A DNA stretch of 64,000 nt from Trichoplusia ni (lineage: Eukaryota; Arthropoda; Insecta; Lepidoptera; Noctuidae): contig NC_039490.1 in NCBI RefSeq assembly GCF_003590095.1, positions 11,487,834-11,551,833 on the forward strand, in the 5' to 3' direction. The stretch's first letter is position 1; every line of letters starts with the position of its first letter. Shown one piece after another: positions 12,410-22,292 of this stretch. The position numbers were made by a program, and so were the translations under genes. The notes under the pieces are model-generated. The model was not told where the DNA came from. It ran no database searches and saw nothing but the letters and a program-made list of their open reading frames with translations.

Positions 12410-12485
12410 TAACCGGTCGTGATTGTCGCGTCAGCTCATGATTAAGGACTCCGGTTGGCTCCGAAACTAGTCGGGCGATGTAGAA
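12410..12485 (+). repeat. AACTAGTC-end repeat, copy 1
   Basis: GCGTCAGCTCATGATTAAGG, then CGGTTGGCTCCGAAACTAGTC. The same end is found at 24950-25049 and, inverted, at 52553-52680. Confidence 0.5.
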
Positions 12486-12648
12486 TAAATATGCGTGAGT
12501 TCTGAATGATTTTTTCACACGGTATAGAACTCACAGCTATTCAATAGTTACAGTAGGTATTTTTATTTTTTCCATTATCAATAACTTATACAGGCTTTAA
12601 AAAGGGTAGAAAAACGTTTATTAACTTTGTGAGTCAAAGGACCTATTT

Positions 12649-12900
12649 TTGGGTACCGTATTTAAAAAGTAAAATCGGAACCTTATAGCTAAGGTTTCCT
12701 ATCAGTCCGTTTGTCCGTCTGTCACCAAATAGTATCTCGTAAACCGTGACAGCTAGACAGTCGAAATTTTTACAGAAGTTTTTTTTTAGGAGATGCGGCC
12801 ATCAATTTGATAGGTGACCAGTTTTCGTTAAAAATAAATGTGTCTTTTGCCTTTTACACTCTCTGTGTTGTGAGTCCGACTCGCGCTTGACCGGTTTTTA
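12649..12900 (+). repeat. Dispersed repeat family D
   Basis: Runs from GGGTACCGTATTTAAAAAGT through GTCCGTCTGTCACCAAATAG and GTGACAGCTAGACAG to TCGCGCTTGACCGG. Confidence 0.7.
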
Positions 12901-13111
12901 CATTGAATAGATTTTCCATTTCGTATATCCCTTGAGAGAACATTAGTGCCTGTTTTCTAAATATTTAAGCTTTTTGGGTCTCTATTGGGACGTAATTCTT
13001 TTAATACCTACCGGATTTCTTTCAGGAAATTAGATTAAAAATAAATGTTTATTTAACTTTGAAATTAAAGTTCAAATTAATGTCGCAATGTTTTATTGTA
13101 GTGTAATGTTA

Positions 13112-13265
13112 TCAGGGTTAAGCTCAGTATGTGTCGCGGGTTCGATCCCCGCGGGATACAAGCGTTTGTGTAATGCATGTACGAGTATGCTTGTTCTGAG
13201 TCTGGGTACGAGATTTGCATGTATGTGAAACTCCTCGCGATAAAAGGATTCAATTAATACATGCG
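13112..13265 (+). mobile_element. tRNA-derived SINE, family B
   Basis: Box B GGTTCGATCCC inside CGCGGGTTCGATCCCCGCG, then ACAAGCGTTTGTGTAATGC, TGTTCTGAGTCTGGGT and GTGAAACTCCTCGCG. Box A region is decayed. Confidence 0.65.
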
Positions 13266-13269
13266 AAGG

Positions 13270-13825
13270 TCGTTTTTTTTTCTATGGGATATTGTAGTAA
13301 CTATTTTAGTGGCACCAGGTCCTTCTCTCATATTAGGCGCGGGGTTTGATAGCTGACCCCTGCGTCATACTCGTGAACTGGTGCGACTTGCGCTGAAATT
13401 GGTCTTTCTATATCACTCTCTTCTTACTCAGGCTATCTAATATCTAAAATGTACCTACCTAACTGTGCATAAGATGTAGAATAGAATAGCAACTATTTAA
13501 TTTAGAATATCTTCCGTATACCTAGATCTCATCATGCATGTTTAATACACCATTTAAAGCAATTATTCATTATAATTGTTTTCCAAAATTTACCGTAACT
13601 GAGATGATTCAAACAGGGTAGATACTTAACTGGGCTTATTAAATATCTCACTTTCATTTATTTATTATAAGCGTATTATTTTGTCTTCATGAAGGAGTTT
13701 ATGAGTTAAACAAAATATGATATTCTTCATTATTTATTCAACAACATAAATATTTCTATAGGATTATACTATGAGCTTACACGCATTTGTGACTCCACAG
13801 TGACTAGTACGATTTACAATGATTC
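13270..13825. other. No gene recognised
   Basis: Very AT-rich DNA downstream of the allatostatin-A gene. No motif or repeat recognised. Confidence 0.5.
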
Positions 13826-13829
13826 ATTA

Positions 13830-14333
13830 TTTATTACATAAATAACCATATTTATAACAATAATTTACAAAATAAATAAAATAAAAAATATAAAGATAAA
13901 TTATAATAATATATTATTACAACAAAAATATTTTAAATTACCATAAAAATACATCGCATTTCAAATGTTTTCTAACTCACTTTTAAATGTTTGAAATGTC
14001 TAAATTACGTGAATTATGCAGTCGATAACCTTAATATTATTAATTAACTGGTTGTATGGAAACTTTCGTGGAAATGTACGGAAAATAAATGTAATTGATA
14101 GGAATTTTGGCCTATGCCCGCAAGGTTCCCATGTGAAAATTGGCTGGTTTTTTCACATGGCAATCTTTTACCTGCTTAAGAACACTACAAAAATAGATAT
14201 TTTGACAAATCTAGTTAAAAGACAACTCAAAATACAGAGCACTTAAAGTCCTAAATAATATTATGTCGTTTTAAGAAAATATTTCCCACGTAAATTCCCA
14301 TTGGCGATACCGCTTAAGTATAAAATAAAAAAA
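13830..14333 (-). other. Presumed 3' UTR of allatostatin-A with candidate poly(A) signal
   Basis: The region downstream of the stop is very AT-rich. On the minus strand the first AATAAA hexamer after the stop lies at 13835-13830, about 500 nt away, with another about 100 nt further on. The transcript end cannot be fixed from sequence alone. A 76-codon open frame on the plus strand here (14016-14246) resembles nothing known. Confidence 0.35.
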
Positions 14334-14644
14334 TTAAACATCAAAATAATTGTCGTTATCTTCGGGTGAAGCGTCCTCTGCCGACCGCTTGCCTAGGCCG
14401 AAGTTGAAGCGATGCATGTCCCTCTGTCGTTTGCCTAGGCCAAAGTTGAATTTGCTGGCGAGCCTCTTGCCTAGACCGAAGTTGTAGCTCCTGGCTCGTT
14501 TGCCAAGTCCAAAGTTGTACATGGGTAGTCGTTTGCCTAGGCCGAAGTCGTATGCCCTGGCACGTTTCTCCTCTGATGTTTCATCTTCAGCATCACGTTT
14601 GCCTAGGCCGAAGCTGTAGGGACGAGCTCGCTTCGCTTCGTATA
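14334..14644 (-). CDS. AstA: Allatostatin-A coding exon 3 (six peptides)
   Basis: The acceptor is a T-rich tract ending TTTTTTTGCAG (AG at 14646-14645). The exon encodes VYEAKR and then six amidated peptides: ARPYSFGL, ARAYDFGL, LPMYNFGL, ARSYNFGL, LASKFNFGL and QRDMHRFNFGL, with an acidic tail ending NYFDV and a TAA stop. Most repeat units share the same DNA over the FGLGKR codons, including a CCTAGG hexamer, as expected if the array grew by unit duplication or is kept alike by conversion. The last two peptides have Phe where the others have Tyr. N-terminal Gln of the last peptide may become pyroglutamate. The preceding intron is 687 nt. Confidence 0.96.
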
Positions 14645-15953
14645 CTGCAAAAAAATATACATATAAGACTCTTCAATGACTTGTAAATTTCAAAACTAAT
14701 TTTGATGAATGAAATTTTTATATCACTGCCAATTATTGTGCGTGTATTGACTTAGACAAAAAAAAGAATATTCCTTGCTTTATAGCGGCAATATTGAAAA
14801 TTATTTTCACAAACAAATTTTCAATTTTCCGGTAGCCGTGTATTAAATTTTTGCTCGGTTTCATTTTTTAGAACATTTCGTTAAATTTTCCTTAAAGACA
14901 ATTGTTCTACAATTAAAGGCTATTTCTGATTATTTGGTCAAACATTAGGGACCGGCCGTTTTCCTTATCGTATTTAAATGAGAATTAAATGTTTCCTTAA
15001 TTCCCCTTTTTTCGTGTCTTGATTTTTTGTATGTACCAACAAAATAATGTCAAACATCATAGGATTGGTCCATGAAAACAGCCATGAAGCTAAAGATAGA
15101 TCATAAGACGAAATAAACTAAATCCATATCTGATGACCTGAGGATCAACAACGCTTAAAACAATATTATTTCTGTTGCTTTCTACGTCGTCTAGTGCATT
15201 GTTATTCTGCCAAGAGTACTGTTACATAAACTTAGTAACAAAATCAACCTGTGATTGTTCCACATTAACCTCGTAGATCCTTCCCTGGTCTATTTCATCT
15301 TTTATAACTTAGAGACATAACACCAGCTCACCTGCATCATCATATTGGTCGAAGAGTTCAGCCAGAGAGTCCTGATCGAAGGTGTCGTCATCGAACTGGT
15401 CGGCGTCCACGGAGCGCTTGCCGAGCCCGAAGGAGTAGGGTCTGGACCTACAGGCCAAAGAAAAAGTTTAAAGACGCAGGTCAAGACTTTATGGTGTTGG
15501 TTATAACACTCTTTGGAAAACACATCGTAATGTTGGAATTAGAATGTAAATAAATCGCAAAGATAAAGCTCTGTACAAAATATATCTGAGCAAAATTTCC
15601 TCTCCACAGATAGTGTACTTAGAACGCAGTGAAGGATGGGCGATATATGGTGTTGTCTAAATTAAATGGAATTTGATTTTGAAAAGTTATAGAGGTGAGT
15701 TTAAGTACCTTTTTCCCAAACCGAAGTTATAGACTGGCAGTCGCTTATACTCCGACACGTAGCTGTAGGCTCTCTTGCCAAGTCCGAAGTCGTAGTGGGG
15801 GGATCTCTTCGCGAGGGGGGCAACATGGTCCCCTTGTATGTCGTGGGTGTCTTGTGGGGTCTCGTGGGGGTCAGCGTCGCTCTGCATCCTCTCGGGGGCG
15901 CATAGTGCTGCTCCAATCACGAGGAAACAGACGGGAAGAGACGTGTACATCAT
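14334..15953 (-). CDS. AstA: Allatostatin-A (FGLamide) neuropeptide precursor, whole gene (3 coding exons)
   Basis: Coding parts are 15953-15709, 15447-15332 and 14644-14334, joined in frame to 223 residues. Residues 1-18 are a signal peptide (hydrophobic core LPVCFLVIGAALC). Nine copies of [Y/F]xFGL-G-KR follow, each releasing an amidated peptide after prohormone convertase cleavage at KR and use of Gly as the amide donor: SPHYDFGL (51-58), AYSYVSEYKR-LPVYNFGL (62-79), SRPYSFGL (83-90), ARPYSFGL (127-134), ARAYDFGL (149-156), LPMYNFGL (160-167), ARSYNFGL (171-178), LASKFNFGL (182-190) and QRDMHRFNFGL (194-204). Acidic spacers lie at 94-125, 138-146 and 208-223. Family knowledge: these peptides act on a galanin-like GPCR and in moths mainly inhibit gut muscle and modulate feeding. 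Peptide set and order match lepidopteran helicostatin-type precursors, and the length is usual for that family. All key residues are present and no frameshift is seen. Confidence 0.97.
15332..15447 (-). CDS. AstA: Allatostatin-A coding exon 2
   Basis: This 116-nt exon runs from acceptor CCTGTAG (AG at 15449-15448) to donor GTGAGC (GT at 15331-15330). Its first base completes the Arg codon of the exon 1 KR site. It encodes one peptide, SRPYSFGL-GKR, then a 27-residue spacer very rich in Asp. It ends with one base of the Val codon completed in exon 3. The preceding intron is 261 nt. The family D-like and SINE repeats common elsewhere are absent from this intron. Confidence 0.95.
15709..15953 (-). 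CDS. AstA: Allatostatin-A coding exon 1
   Basis: This exon encodes residues 1-81 plus two bases of codon 82: signal peptide, acidic leader, then SPHYDFGL and the longer AYSYVSEYKR-LPVYNFGL. The start is the first of two adjacent Met codons; no in-frame alternative keeps the signal peptide better. The donor is AG|GTAC at 15708-15707 (phase 2). Reading through it gives five more residues and a stop, so the splice is needed. A TTACAG acceptor-like sequence ends one base before the ATG (15960-15955), which suggests an upstream non-coding exon, but none was located. Confidence 0.95.
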
Positions 15954-16035
15954 TCTGTAACAATAAAATTAGATTTAAGAAGATATTTTCGTAAAGTGAT
16001 GCAGTTATTGTTCAGGGTTGCCGATTGAAGTAAGA

Positions 16036-16108
16036 CTGTAACAGTTCTAGAAGAGAGAGCCTCTTAACGCTATTTTATATCTCCCTTCCACAACAGCAGC
16101 AGTTTTAC
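16036..16108. repeat. Palindromic motif family, copy S5, upstream of allatostatin-A
   Basis: The left arm contains CTAGAAGAGAGA and the right arm CTCCCTTCCACAACAGCAGC (from 16081). The right arm differs from copy S4 (34246-34265, CTCCCTCGCACAACGACAGC) at three of 20 positions. The arms are partly complementary to each other. This is the most diverged copy, but it matches S4 at both ends and in spacing. Confidence 0.45.
16071..16079 (-). promoter_or_regulatory. TATA-like box upstream of allatostatin-A
   Basis: Minus strand reads TATAAAATA, 118-126 nt upstream of the start codon. No GTRAG donor lies between it and the ATG, so a transcript begun about 30 nt downstream would have an unspliced leader of roughly 90 nt. 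The alternative is a distant leader exon spliced to the TTACAG just before the ATG. The box lies in the spacer of a palindromic repeat (16036-16108). Confidence 0.3.
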
Positions 16109-16109
16109 T

Positions 16110-16930
16110 TTTAAGGTTGATGGTAGAGTTCTAGTGTCAGTTAACGCGTCCCTGGTATGCAAAGTGTTAAGAAAAGTATTATTCAGTAAAACTCTGACAC
16201 TCTCTTCCGCTCAACCCAAACCAAGGAAGAGATCATTTGATTTTCTCATCCGAAAAAAAAGGACTGCTGTCCAGTTTGATGCGGTAGTTGCGAATTGTCA
16301 AATTCTGATGATTAGATATTTTTTCAGTAACCGCAAAATAAATTAATCATATATAAGTATTCAAACTTTCAACATACGTTCTTATGCATTTAAAAGACAA
16401 CTCTCGAGTATATTTCATACGAAATTGTATTATTATTCAGCAATAGTCATCTAAATCTAAATACGTATATTATGCGAGGGTCCAAGACGTCTGCAAGTTA
16501 TCTTAACTAACATAAGTCTGGAGTTTATTAGTATTAAATTATGCTTCAGACCATCTTCAGAGGGTTGATACAATATTTTAATAAGACCAACTCGAATGTG
16601 TAATTTTCATTTATAAATATGTATCATTTACTAGTAGTGCCACGTTGTTTCACTAGACTCGTTTTTTTTAAAACTTGCAGTATCGTCTGAGTTAAAAACT
16701 ATTACTCTTAAAATAGAGTATATATTAGGTCGTTTCAGAAGTTCCTTTGGACTACAAAACTTTCGCATGATCGGGTTGGGTGTCAAGCGCACAAGGTAAC
16801 GAAAAAAATTGAAGAGCGGACGCCGACTGCTGCGCTAGTGTGCGCTACTGTACGCTAAAGAAGGTGCTATCGAAAATAATATTGAATAGTTAAAAGTCTA
16901 TTGTAAATGACTTTATATTATGTTTGTCGT
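16110..16930. other. Upstream flank of allatostatin-A, no gene recognised
   Basis: A leader exon or enhancers could be here but nothing decides it. Three decamer-like direct repeats (TGCGCTAGTG, TGCGCTACTG, TACGCTAAAG) lie at 16831-16860. Confidence 0.4.
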
Positions 16931-16934
16931 TGTA

Positions 16935-17005
16935 AAACACTGGTACTCAGCTGAATCCGAATTCCAAAATAGTTGGAAAAAGGCTAGGCCAATGATGACT
17001 AAATG
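16935..17005 (+). mobile_element. LINE 3'-tail fragment
   Basis: CACTGGTACTCAGCTGAATC, then AATAGTTGGAAAAAGGCTAG and CAATGATGA, the terminal part of the tail seen at 60590-60712, with an internal deletion. Confidence 0.6.
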
Positions 17006-17009
17006 ATTT

Positions 17010-17460
17010 TATATATATCTTTAAAACTGTATTTATTATCATTTTCCAAAGAATGCCACATTTGATAAAGACCATTATAAATTTATCTCTATCTAACCCT
17101 GTGTCTCCTAAACAAAGACGTTGAAAACACCACAGCTTATAAATAAAATTAAAAGGGAAAAACAGAGTTAAATGAGGAAAGAAGACTCTATATGTTTCAC
17201 TTAAGTGGGGACCGCGTTAGTGCAATTATCTGTTTCACTATACAAGTAATCATCAGAAGGCGAATTTTACTTTCATTTTTAAAAGCCAGCGCGGCCGCGG
17301 TCTTTACTATTGATTACCGTATGTTTGTAGTGTGGCATTGTGTATTACCTAGCATTTGTTTTCTAATTATGTTTTTTCACTTTTTTTTTTACAAGCAGTT
17401 AACCAGATAGAATTTAGTAATAAGCAATATTCGTAAATGATAATATGTGAATTTATGAAA
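17010..17460. other. No gene recognised
   Basis: AT-rich; the frame at 17192-17410 (+) is hydrophobic and has no known motif. Confidence 0.45.
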
Positions 17461-17463
17461 AAC

Positions 17464-17677
17464 TACTGTTACCCGCGGGCCCGAACCCTAAAGAACGAAA
17501 ACGATTCCGCGGGATCATAAAATCGGTATTAAAACTATCCTTAGTGTTAACCCCAGTTATAAACTATCTGTGTACCAAGTTTCGTCTAAATTCCATTGCT
17601 TTTTGCGTGTAAGAGGAACAAACATCTATACATTGATATAAGGACACATATAAACTTTCGCGTTCATAATATTAGGA
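17464..17677 (-). mobile_element. Helitron-like non-autonomous element
   Basis: On the minus strand it begins A|TCCTAATATTATGAACGCG and ends near CCGCGGGTAACAGTAG, a mutated CAGCTAG. Internal GTTTGTTCCTCTTACACGC and GATCCCGCGG regions match the family. Confidence 0.7.
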
Positions 17678-17689
17678 TTAAGATTAACT

Positions 17690-18000
17690 AGGATTGTCAT
17701 GCTAGTACTTCTGTAGTATAGTTTAGTGGTGGCCCACTTAGCGGTCCACTTGAACTACTACCGGCAGTTTGTCTGCAAAAGTTAGAGGTCAAGCAATCCG
17801 TTTATTTAGGCTTAAGAAAGGTTTAGGGTCTCTTTGTGATACAACGTCTTAAGTATCTGTCGTAGGACGGATGTGGTTGGTACTTATGCAGAGACATTAA
17901 CCTCCTTCTGAAGCAGTCGGGTAAAAACTACGATTGAACTTTGATTTTTGGCGACTTTTATAGTTTTGAATAAGTGTGCCTGCGTGATAATTAAGAATAC
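17690..18000. other. No gene recognised
   Basis: No motif or repeat recognised. Confidence 0.45.
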
Positions 18001-18004
18001 ATTA

Positions 18005-18160
18005 TAATATTCCACAAACCTTGCCGTCTAGTCTGAAAAAAAGCAAAGCTTGTATTATGAGTACTAGGCGACTGATAAAGATTCTTATATATTTCTAAAT
18101 ACATACTTAATATAGACAAATTACACCGAGCCACAACGAATGATCCTGCTCACAACACTA
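18005..18160 (-). mobile_element. tRNA-derived SINE, family A, copy A5 (3' part)
   Basis: The minus-strand body and tail of family A are present (TATTTAGAAATATATAAGAA, TACAAGCTTTGC). The tRNA-like head is missing. The CTCF-like core is decayed to CTAGACGGCAA. Confidence 0.6.
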
Positions 18161-18164
18161 GCAA

Positions 18165-18800
18165 TGTAACAGGACAATCAATTATATTTTACATGTAGTT
18201 TTATTAGGGTACGATAATTAATTAAGTATTTAAATAACGCAAATATTAAATGAAATTAATTTTAATTATTTTACCTGAAACTTGTTTCCATTAAATTCAA
18301 TAACTAACCACTAGTCCACCACTACAGCTAATTAGAGTTAAAAATACTTAATTAATTTTATAATCGTTATTTTTAATTGGTATGTGACATCACACACTCC
18401 ACATGAAGTATTTTGGCAACATAACGATAGCAAAAAAGGCTGATCCAATTTGCGTGTGAGCTCACTTTGAATTAATTTTTTAATTAAATCGGACCGAGAC
18501 CGGCAGGTGGTAGCAAATATCAACATTATTATTTAAATTTTATTGTATTTACAGGTTTGTCCTAAAAAAACAATATTTGTTTTCTGATTCGTTACTTCGA
18601 CCGAGTGTATTCTGGAGCCGGTATGAGGGTAAATGTAGAAGTTTAAATGTGAACATTAACTAGAAAAAGGTGTATTAAACTATTGGTATTTATAGCCGCT
18701 TTCAGAAAAGAGATTCCCTCAAAACTTCATATAGCTTCGAAAGCTGGCCACGGAAAATTTTCGGACAAGTACACAAAGAACACTAAAAATTAACAATGAG
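18165..18800. other. No gene recognised
   Basis: AT-rich, no recognised motif. Confidence 0.45.
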
Positions 18801-18804
18801 GTTA

Positions 18805-18890
18805 CGCTAGATACGGTCATAAATGTAATAGATGATTTGATTGGTTTTTCTTTAGCCAATTTGTACGGGCTCCGCTGAGCTATTTCCCCG
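18805..18890 (+). repeat. Dispersed repeat family D, fragment
   Basis: TACGGTCATAAATGTAATAG and GCCAATTTGTACGGGCTCCG match the second half of the family. Confidence 0.5.
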
Positions 18891-19050
18891 TAACTATTAC
18901 GAACATTGTTTTCCAGGGGTTAGCGAAAATTCATATGCTTTTTATTTTTTTAAGTCTTCTGGGTTCACTGGGTTGTCTGTGTAGGTTCAGGTAGATTAAG
19001 GTTTACGTAACGTAGGTCAGTAGATTTGGCAATGTGATATTAAAAAAAAA

Positions 19051-19110
19051 CAATGAAGTGCGAGTTGGACTCGTGACAAGTTTGTACAAACAATCTGAAA
19101 TGAGATTCAG
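19051..19110 (-). repeat. Dispersed repeat family D, end fragment
   Basis: Plus strand reads AAGTGCGAGTTGGACTCGTG, the inverted terminal part of the family. Confidence 0.5.
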
Positions 19111-19558
19111 TAAATATAATAAATGATATCTCGTTTACATACCAAATGATTTTTTAAGCAGGAGTCGACATTTCCTAACTGGCTATCTTGAAAAGAAACG
19201 TTGAAACAAACAAAAGGGTAAAATCCTCTTTTCAAGTCCAGACAATGTTGTATTATTTTAAATAACCAAATGTAGTCTCCTTCATGGGCAAGCTTTTGCA
19301 AGAAAGAGCCACGTCAATCGAGGCAAGTCTTTGCCATCAAGCCGTCCTCCTGCCCCAAGTCTGAAGATTAGATACAACCTGGTACCCTAGTAATTAGGTT
19401 CCCGATTTTTTTCCTTTAGATACGGCACTCTACAAAGTTATAAAGATTACTTAAGCATGCTTTTATCGACGCATTGCTTGTCTACTCTTGTTACGACTGT
19501 ACGACCAGCCCCTCTTTACAACATGGTTTCCTTCTGAATCAGGCAAAACTAAAAATTT

Positions 19559-19795
19559 ACCTCCGTGGTCGAGTGGCGTACGCACCGGTTTCAAGGTGTC
19601 GCTAGCTCTGAGGTCCCGGGTTCGATCCCCGGTCGGGTCAATGTAAAAATTCACATTTCTACATTGTCTCGGGTCTGGGTGTTTGTGGTACCTTCGTTGT
19701 ATCTGAATTCCATAACACAAGTGCTTTAGCAACTTACTTTGGGTTCAGAACAATGTATGTGATGTTGTCCGCATTTATTTATTTATTTACCTCAA
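19559..19795 (+). mobile_element. tRNA-derived SINE, family C, copy 1
   Basis: Head ACCTCCGTGGTCGAGTGGCG (box A) and box B GGTTCGATCCCCGGTCGG, then CAATGTAAAAATTCACATTT, GGGTCTGGGTGTTTGTGG, TTGGGTTCAGAACAATGTAT and a TTTA-repeat tail. It ends at ATTTACCTC, which also occurs at the start, so a target duplication is possible but overlaps the head. The minus-strand frame over it is not a gene. Confidence 0.85.
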
Positions 19796-19799
19796 TATA

Positions 19800-20138
19800 G
19801 CTTGGAAATAGGCTCAAGATGACTTCTTCCAAAGGGGGCAGGGCAGTAAGTTCAACAATTATCAAGAACTGTTTTCCAAAAGGTTCATTAGCTAAGTTAA
19901 TAGCGCTTTACAGTTTCACTCACTTTACAAAGAACTTTAAGTGTCGCCTTATTAGGTGAAGACTGTTTTAATTGTTCTTCTTTGATTGCTAAGTGATTAA
20001 GTGTTTTTAAGTAGTATTTAAATTGGCTTGTAATGTAAAGTTGTTAAAGTAGTATTTAGGTGTAAAATGCTTGAGCATTTGTTAAATGGCATGACTATAC
20101 TAGTTATGTCATGCGATTTTCTTTTTTATGGACTTATT
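19800..20138. other. No gene recognised
   Basis: No motif or repeat recognised. Confidence 0.45.
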
Positions 20139-20140
20139 TT

Positions 20141-20331
20141 TGCATTGGTAGCCGAGTGGTTGAGTTCACAACGCCAAGCAAAGTGTCGCAGGTTCGATCT
20201 CCGCGTAGGACAAGCGTTTGTGTAAGCCACGAATGCTTGTTTCGAATCTGGGTGTCTTTGTGCAATGTGCTTGTGACTTGAATGTATATGATGCAAAAAT
20301 ATTAAATTCCTTAGTGCAAGAGTGCGTTGAG
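20141..20331 (+). mobile_element. tRNA-derived SINE, family B
   Basis: Head GCATTGGTAGCCGAGTGGTT (box A) and box B GGTTCGATCTCC, then GACAAGCGTTTGTGTAAGCC, CTGGGTGTCTTTGTGC, TGTGACTTGAATGT and ATTCCTTAGTGCAAGAGTG. Nearly complete. Confidence 0.8.
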
Positions 20332-20334
20332 AAA

Positions 20335-21095
20335 TACTAAACTAAAAATAATAGAACAGTGTTATCAAATGTTAAATTTCTTTCAAATCCTATAATTAGT
20401 TTAAAGGGTTCACACTTACCAAAACAAACTTTCAGCATTACAATCGATTCTGTATTCTAACTGTATGTGTAATTACAACTAAAACCAGGTACAATTTAAT
20501 AAAAGCAATTACATCGGCCACTGTAATATACACCTAACTACCTCGGTCTAAGATTCAAGGTCCAATATCAGGGTTCCGTTGCATATTATTACCGTGTTTG
20601 TATTACTAAGGCAGGACGCTTTTGTTTCTGGCGGCTGTTCCGATTAGTTTGCTGACGACTTTGGAACTCAATCAGTGTATATTCAAACCTTAGGTCATGG
20701 GACGTGAGCAGAAAACAAGGTAGGGTCTTGGAAAAGGGATGGCAATTTTTTTTTCAATGTCTGATATTTTGTTTACGTATTTTTTCTTTTGTACCATAAA
20801 GGTAGATTTATCAAATTATAGTGATTGGAAATTATGCAAGACGTCACTGCTATGTTTGTATGTTTTTACTTAAACTTTAAGCGGTATAATTTAGTCAATT
20901 TTTTGTTTCATATGAAGGTAAATATACGTGTGTGTTAAATTTGAATTACCTATCAAAATAATAAAAACATTTTTAACTTTTAATACTCACTCGTTATTCC
21001 ACATTTGATAATGAAACGTATAAAAAGGAGACACTAAAATGCTAAAAAGTAATAAACCTGCATAAATCTTAATATACCCAATAATTGTACCATCT
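20335..21095. other. No gene recognised
   Basis: AT-rich, nothing recognised. Confidence 0.45.
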
Positions 21096-21099
21096 GTAT

Positions 21100-21180
21100 T
21101 TGTCAGTGAACTTCTCCTAAACGGCTGGACCGAATTGTATGATTTTTTCCATTCTTTTCGGTGGAGCGGAACAAATTTCG
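21100..21180 (+). mobile_element. Fragment of a Helitron-like repeat
   Basis: CTCCTAAACGGCTGGACCGA is shared with the element at 57798-58024 (CCCAAACGGCTGGACCGAAT). Confidence 0.4.
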
Positions 21181-21184
21181 ACGG

Positions 21185-22080
21185 ATCCTTGCAGTATAGT
21201 AAGTAAGTCCCGATAGTAAGTAAGTCCGATAGTAAGTTTTATAAAAGTGTACCAATCCATGGTACCTAGTACTTAATAAACAATTCACATGATAATATTT
21301 TATAGTCTCTGCGAGTCTTTTCATACTTGCAATAAAAGCAAGACTGTGTCGGAGTCTGTTTCAATGGGCAGCCATAAAAGATACAGGTATCCTTTTACTA
21401 TTGTGTGAATGGAAAACACACAAGTATAGAAAATTCTATTTGTCAAGAATATAAAATATTTTTAACATACAATGTGTATTTCTAGTGCGATTCTGAAAAG
21501 AGACATTCTGTTAATAATTTATTGCCGTTGGCTTACGATATTTTCATGAGATCGGTCAATAGTTTAAATTCAAATCGAAAATCGGTTTGCTTTTGAAGTT
21601 TTGAGAGTAGGTACACTTGAATCTAGATTCTTGTCACTTAAAGGTGTAAAGTAGGGAGCAATAGTGAGGCAATAGTACACTTTCAAAGTAATTTGCCCCG
21701 CAATATTTTTGGCTAATACTACACAATATTTCTACGACTAATGTGGTAACGAATGCTTGAATAGAGTGAAAAAATGTAAAAAAACATAAAGATAATATAG
21801 ATAGAGATAATTCTATATATTTTTTTTATCTTTAATTGTTTTCTTTTTTCCTTTTACTACCACATATAAAGAAAAAAGATATAATTATAATGATGGCTGC
21901 TACAAATAATTGTATTCACGCCACTCCGAACTGTCTCCGTCAGATTAGATGTTTTTATCCTCATTTTGTATACAGGGTGTGAATAAATGCAGTGTGAATC
22001 ATATACAATGGTGGTATTTTAATTGGTATCAGACATATTATGTATATATTTTAAGTTTTTATAATAAGCTATATTAATAA
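21185..22080. other. No gene recognised
   Basis: Very AT-rich between 21760 and 21890. The short direct repeat GATAGTAAGTAAGTC recurs at 21210-21235. Confidence 0.45.
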
Positions 22081-22275
22081 ACTGGTCAAGTGCGAGTCTT
22101 TTTGGAGGGACTCGAGACTGTTTTCTTATTTTTTTTACCGGCAACCGAAAAGCGAAATATACAAAAATTTCAACTTTCTATATGTCAGCTGTCACTGATC
22201 ATAATATTTCATGTTCAAGCCTTTTAACAGACAGACGGACAGTTGGACAGACAACGGAGCCTTAGTAATAGGCAG
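22081..22275 (-). repeat. Dispersed repeat family D
   Basis: Plus strand starts ACTGGTCAAGTGCGAGTC and ends ACAGACAGACGGACAG then CCTTAGTAATAGG, the inverted family order. Confidence 0.7.
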
Positions 22276-22292
22276 TACAAAACATTTAGACG

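Noticed and set aside
14016..14246. 76-codon open frame opposite the allatostatin-A 3' region
   Set aside because: No motif, AT-driven composition, and antisense to the presumed 3' UTR.
15302..15523. Open frames over allatostatin exons in other reading frames
   Set aside because: They are shadows of the coding exons; only the spliced frame gives the FGLGKR repeats.
19559..19640. Possible tRNA gene (box A and box B present)
   Set aside because: The same head is followed by the family body at 22293, so this is a SINE; the cloverleaf is not complete.
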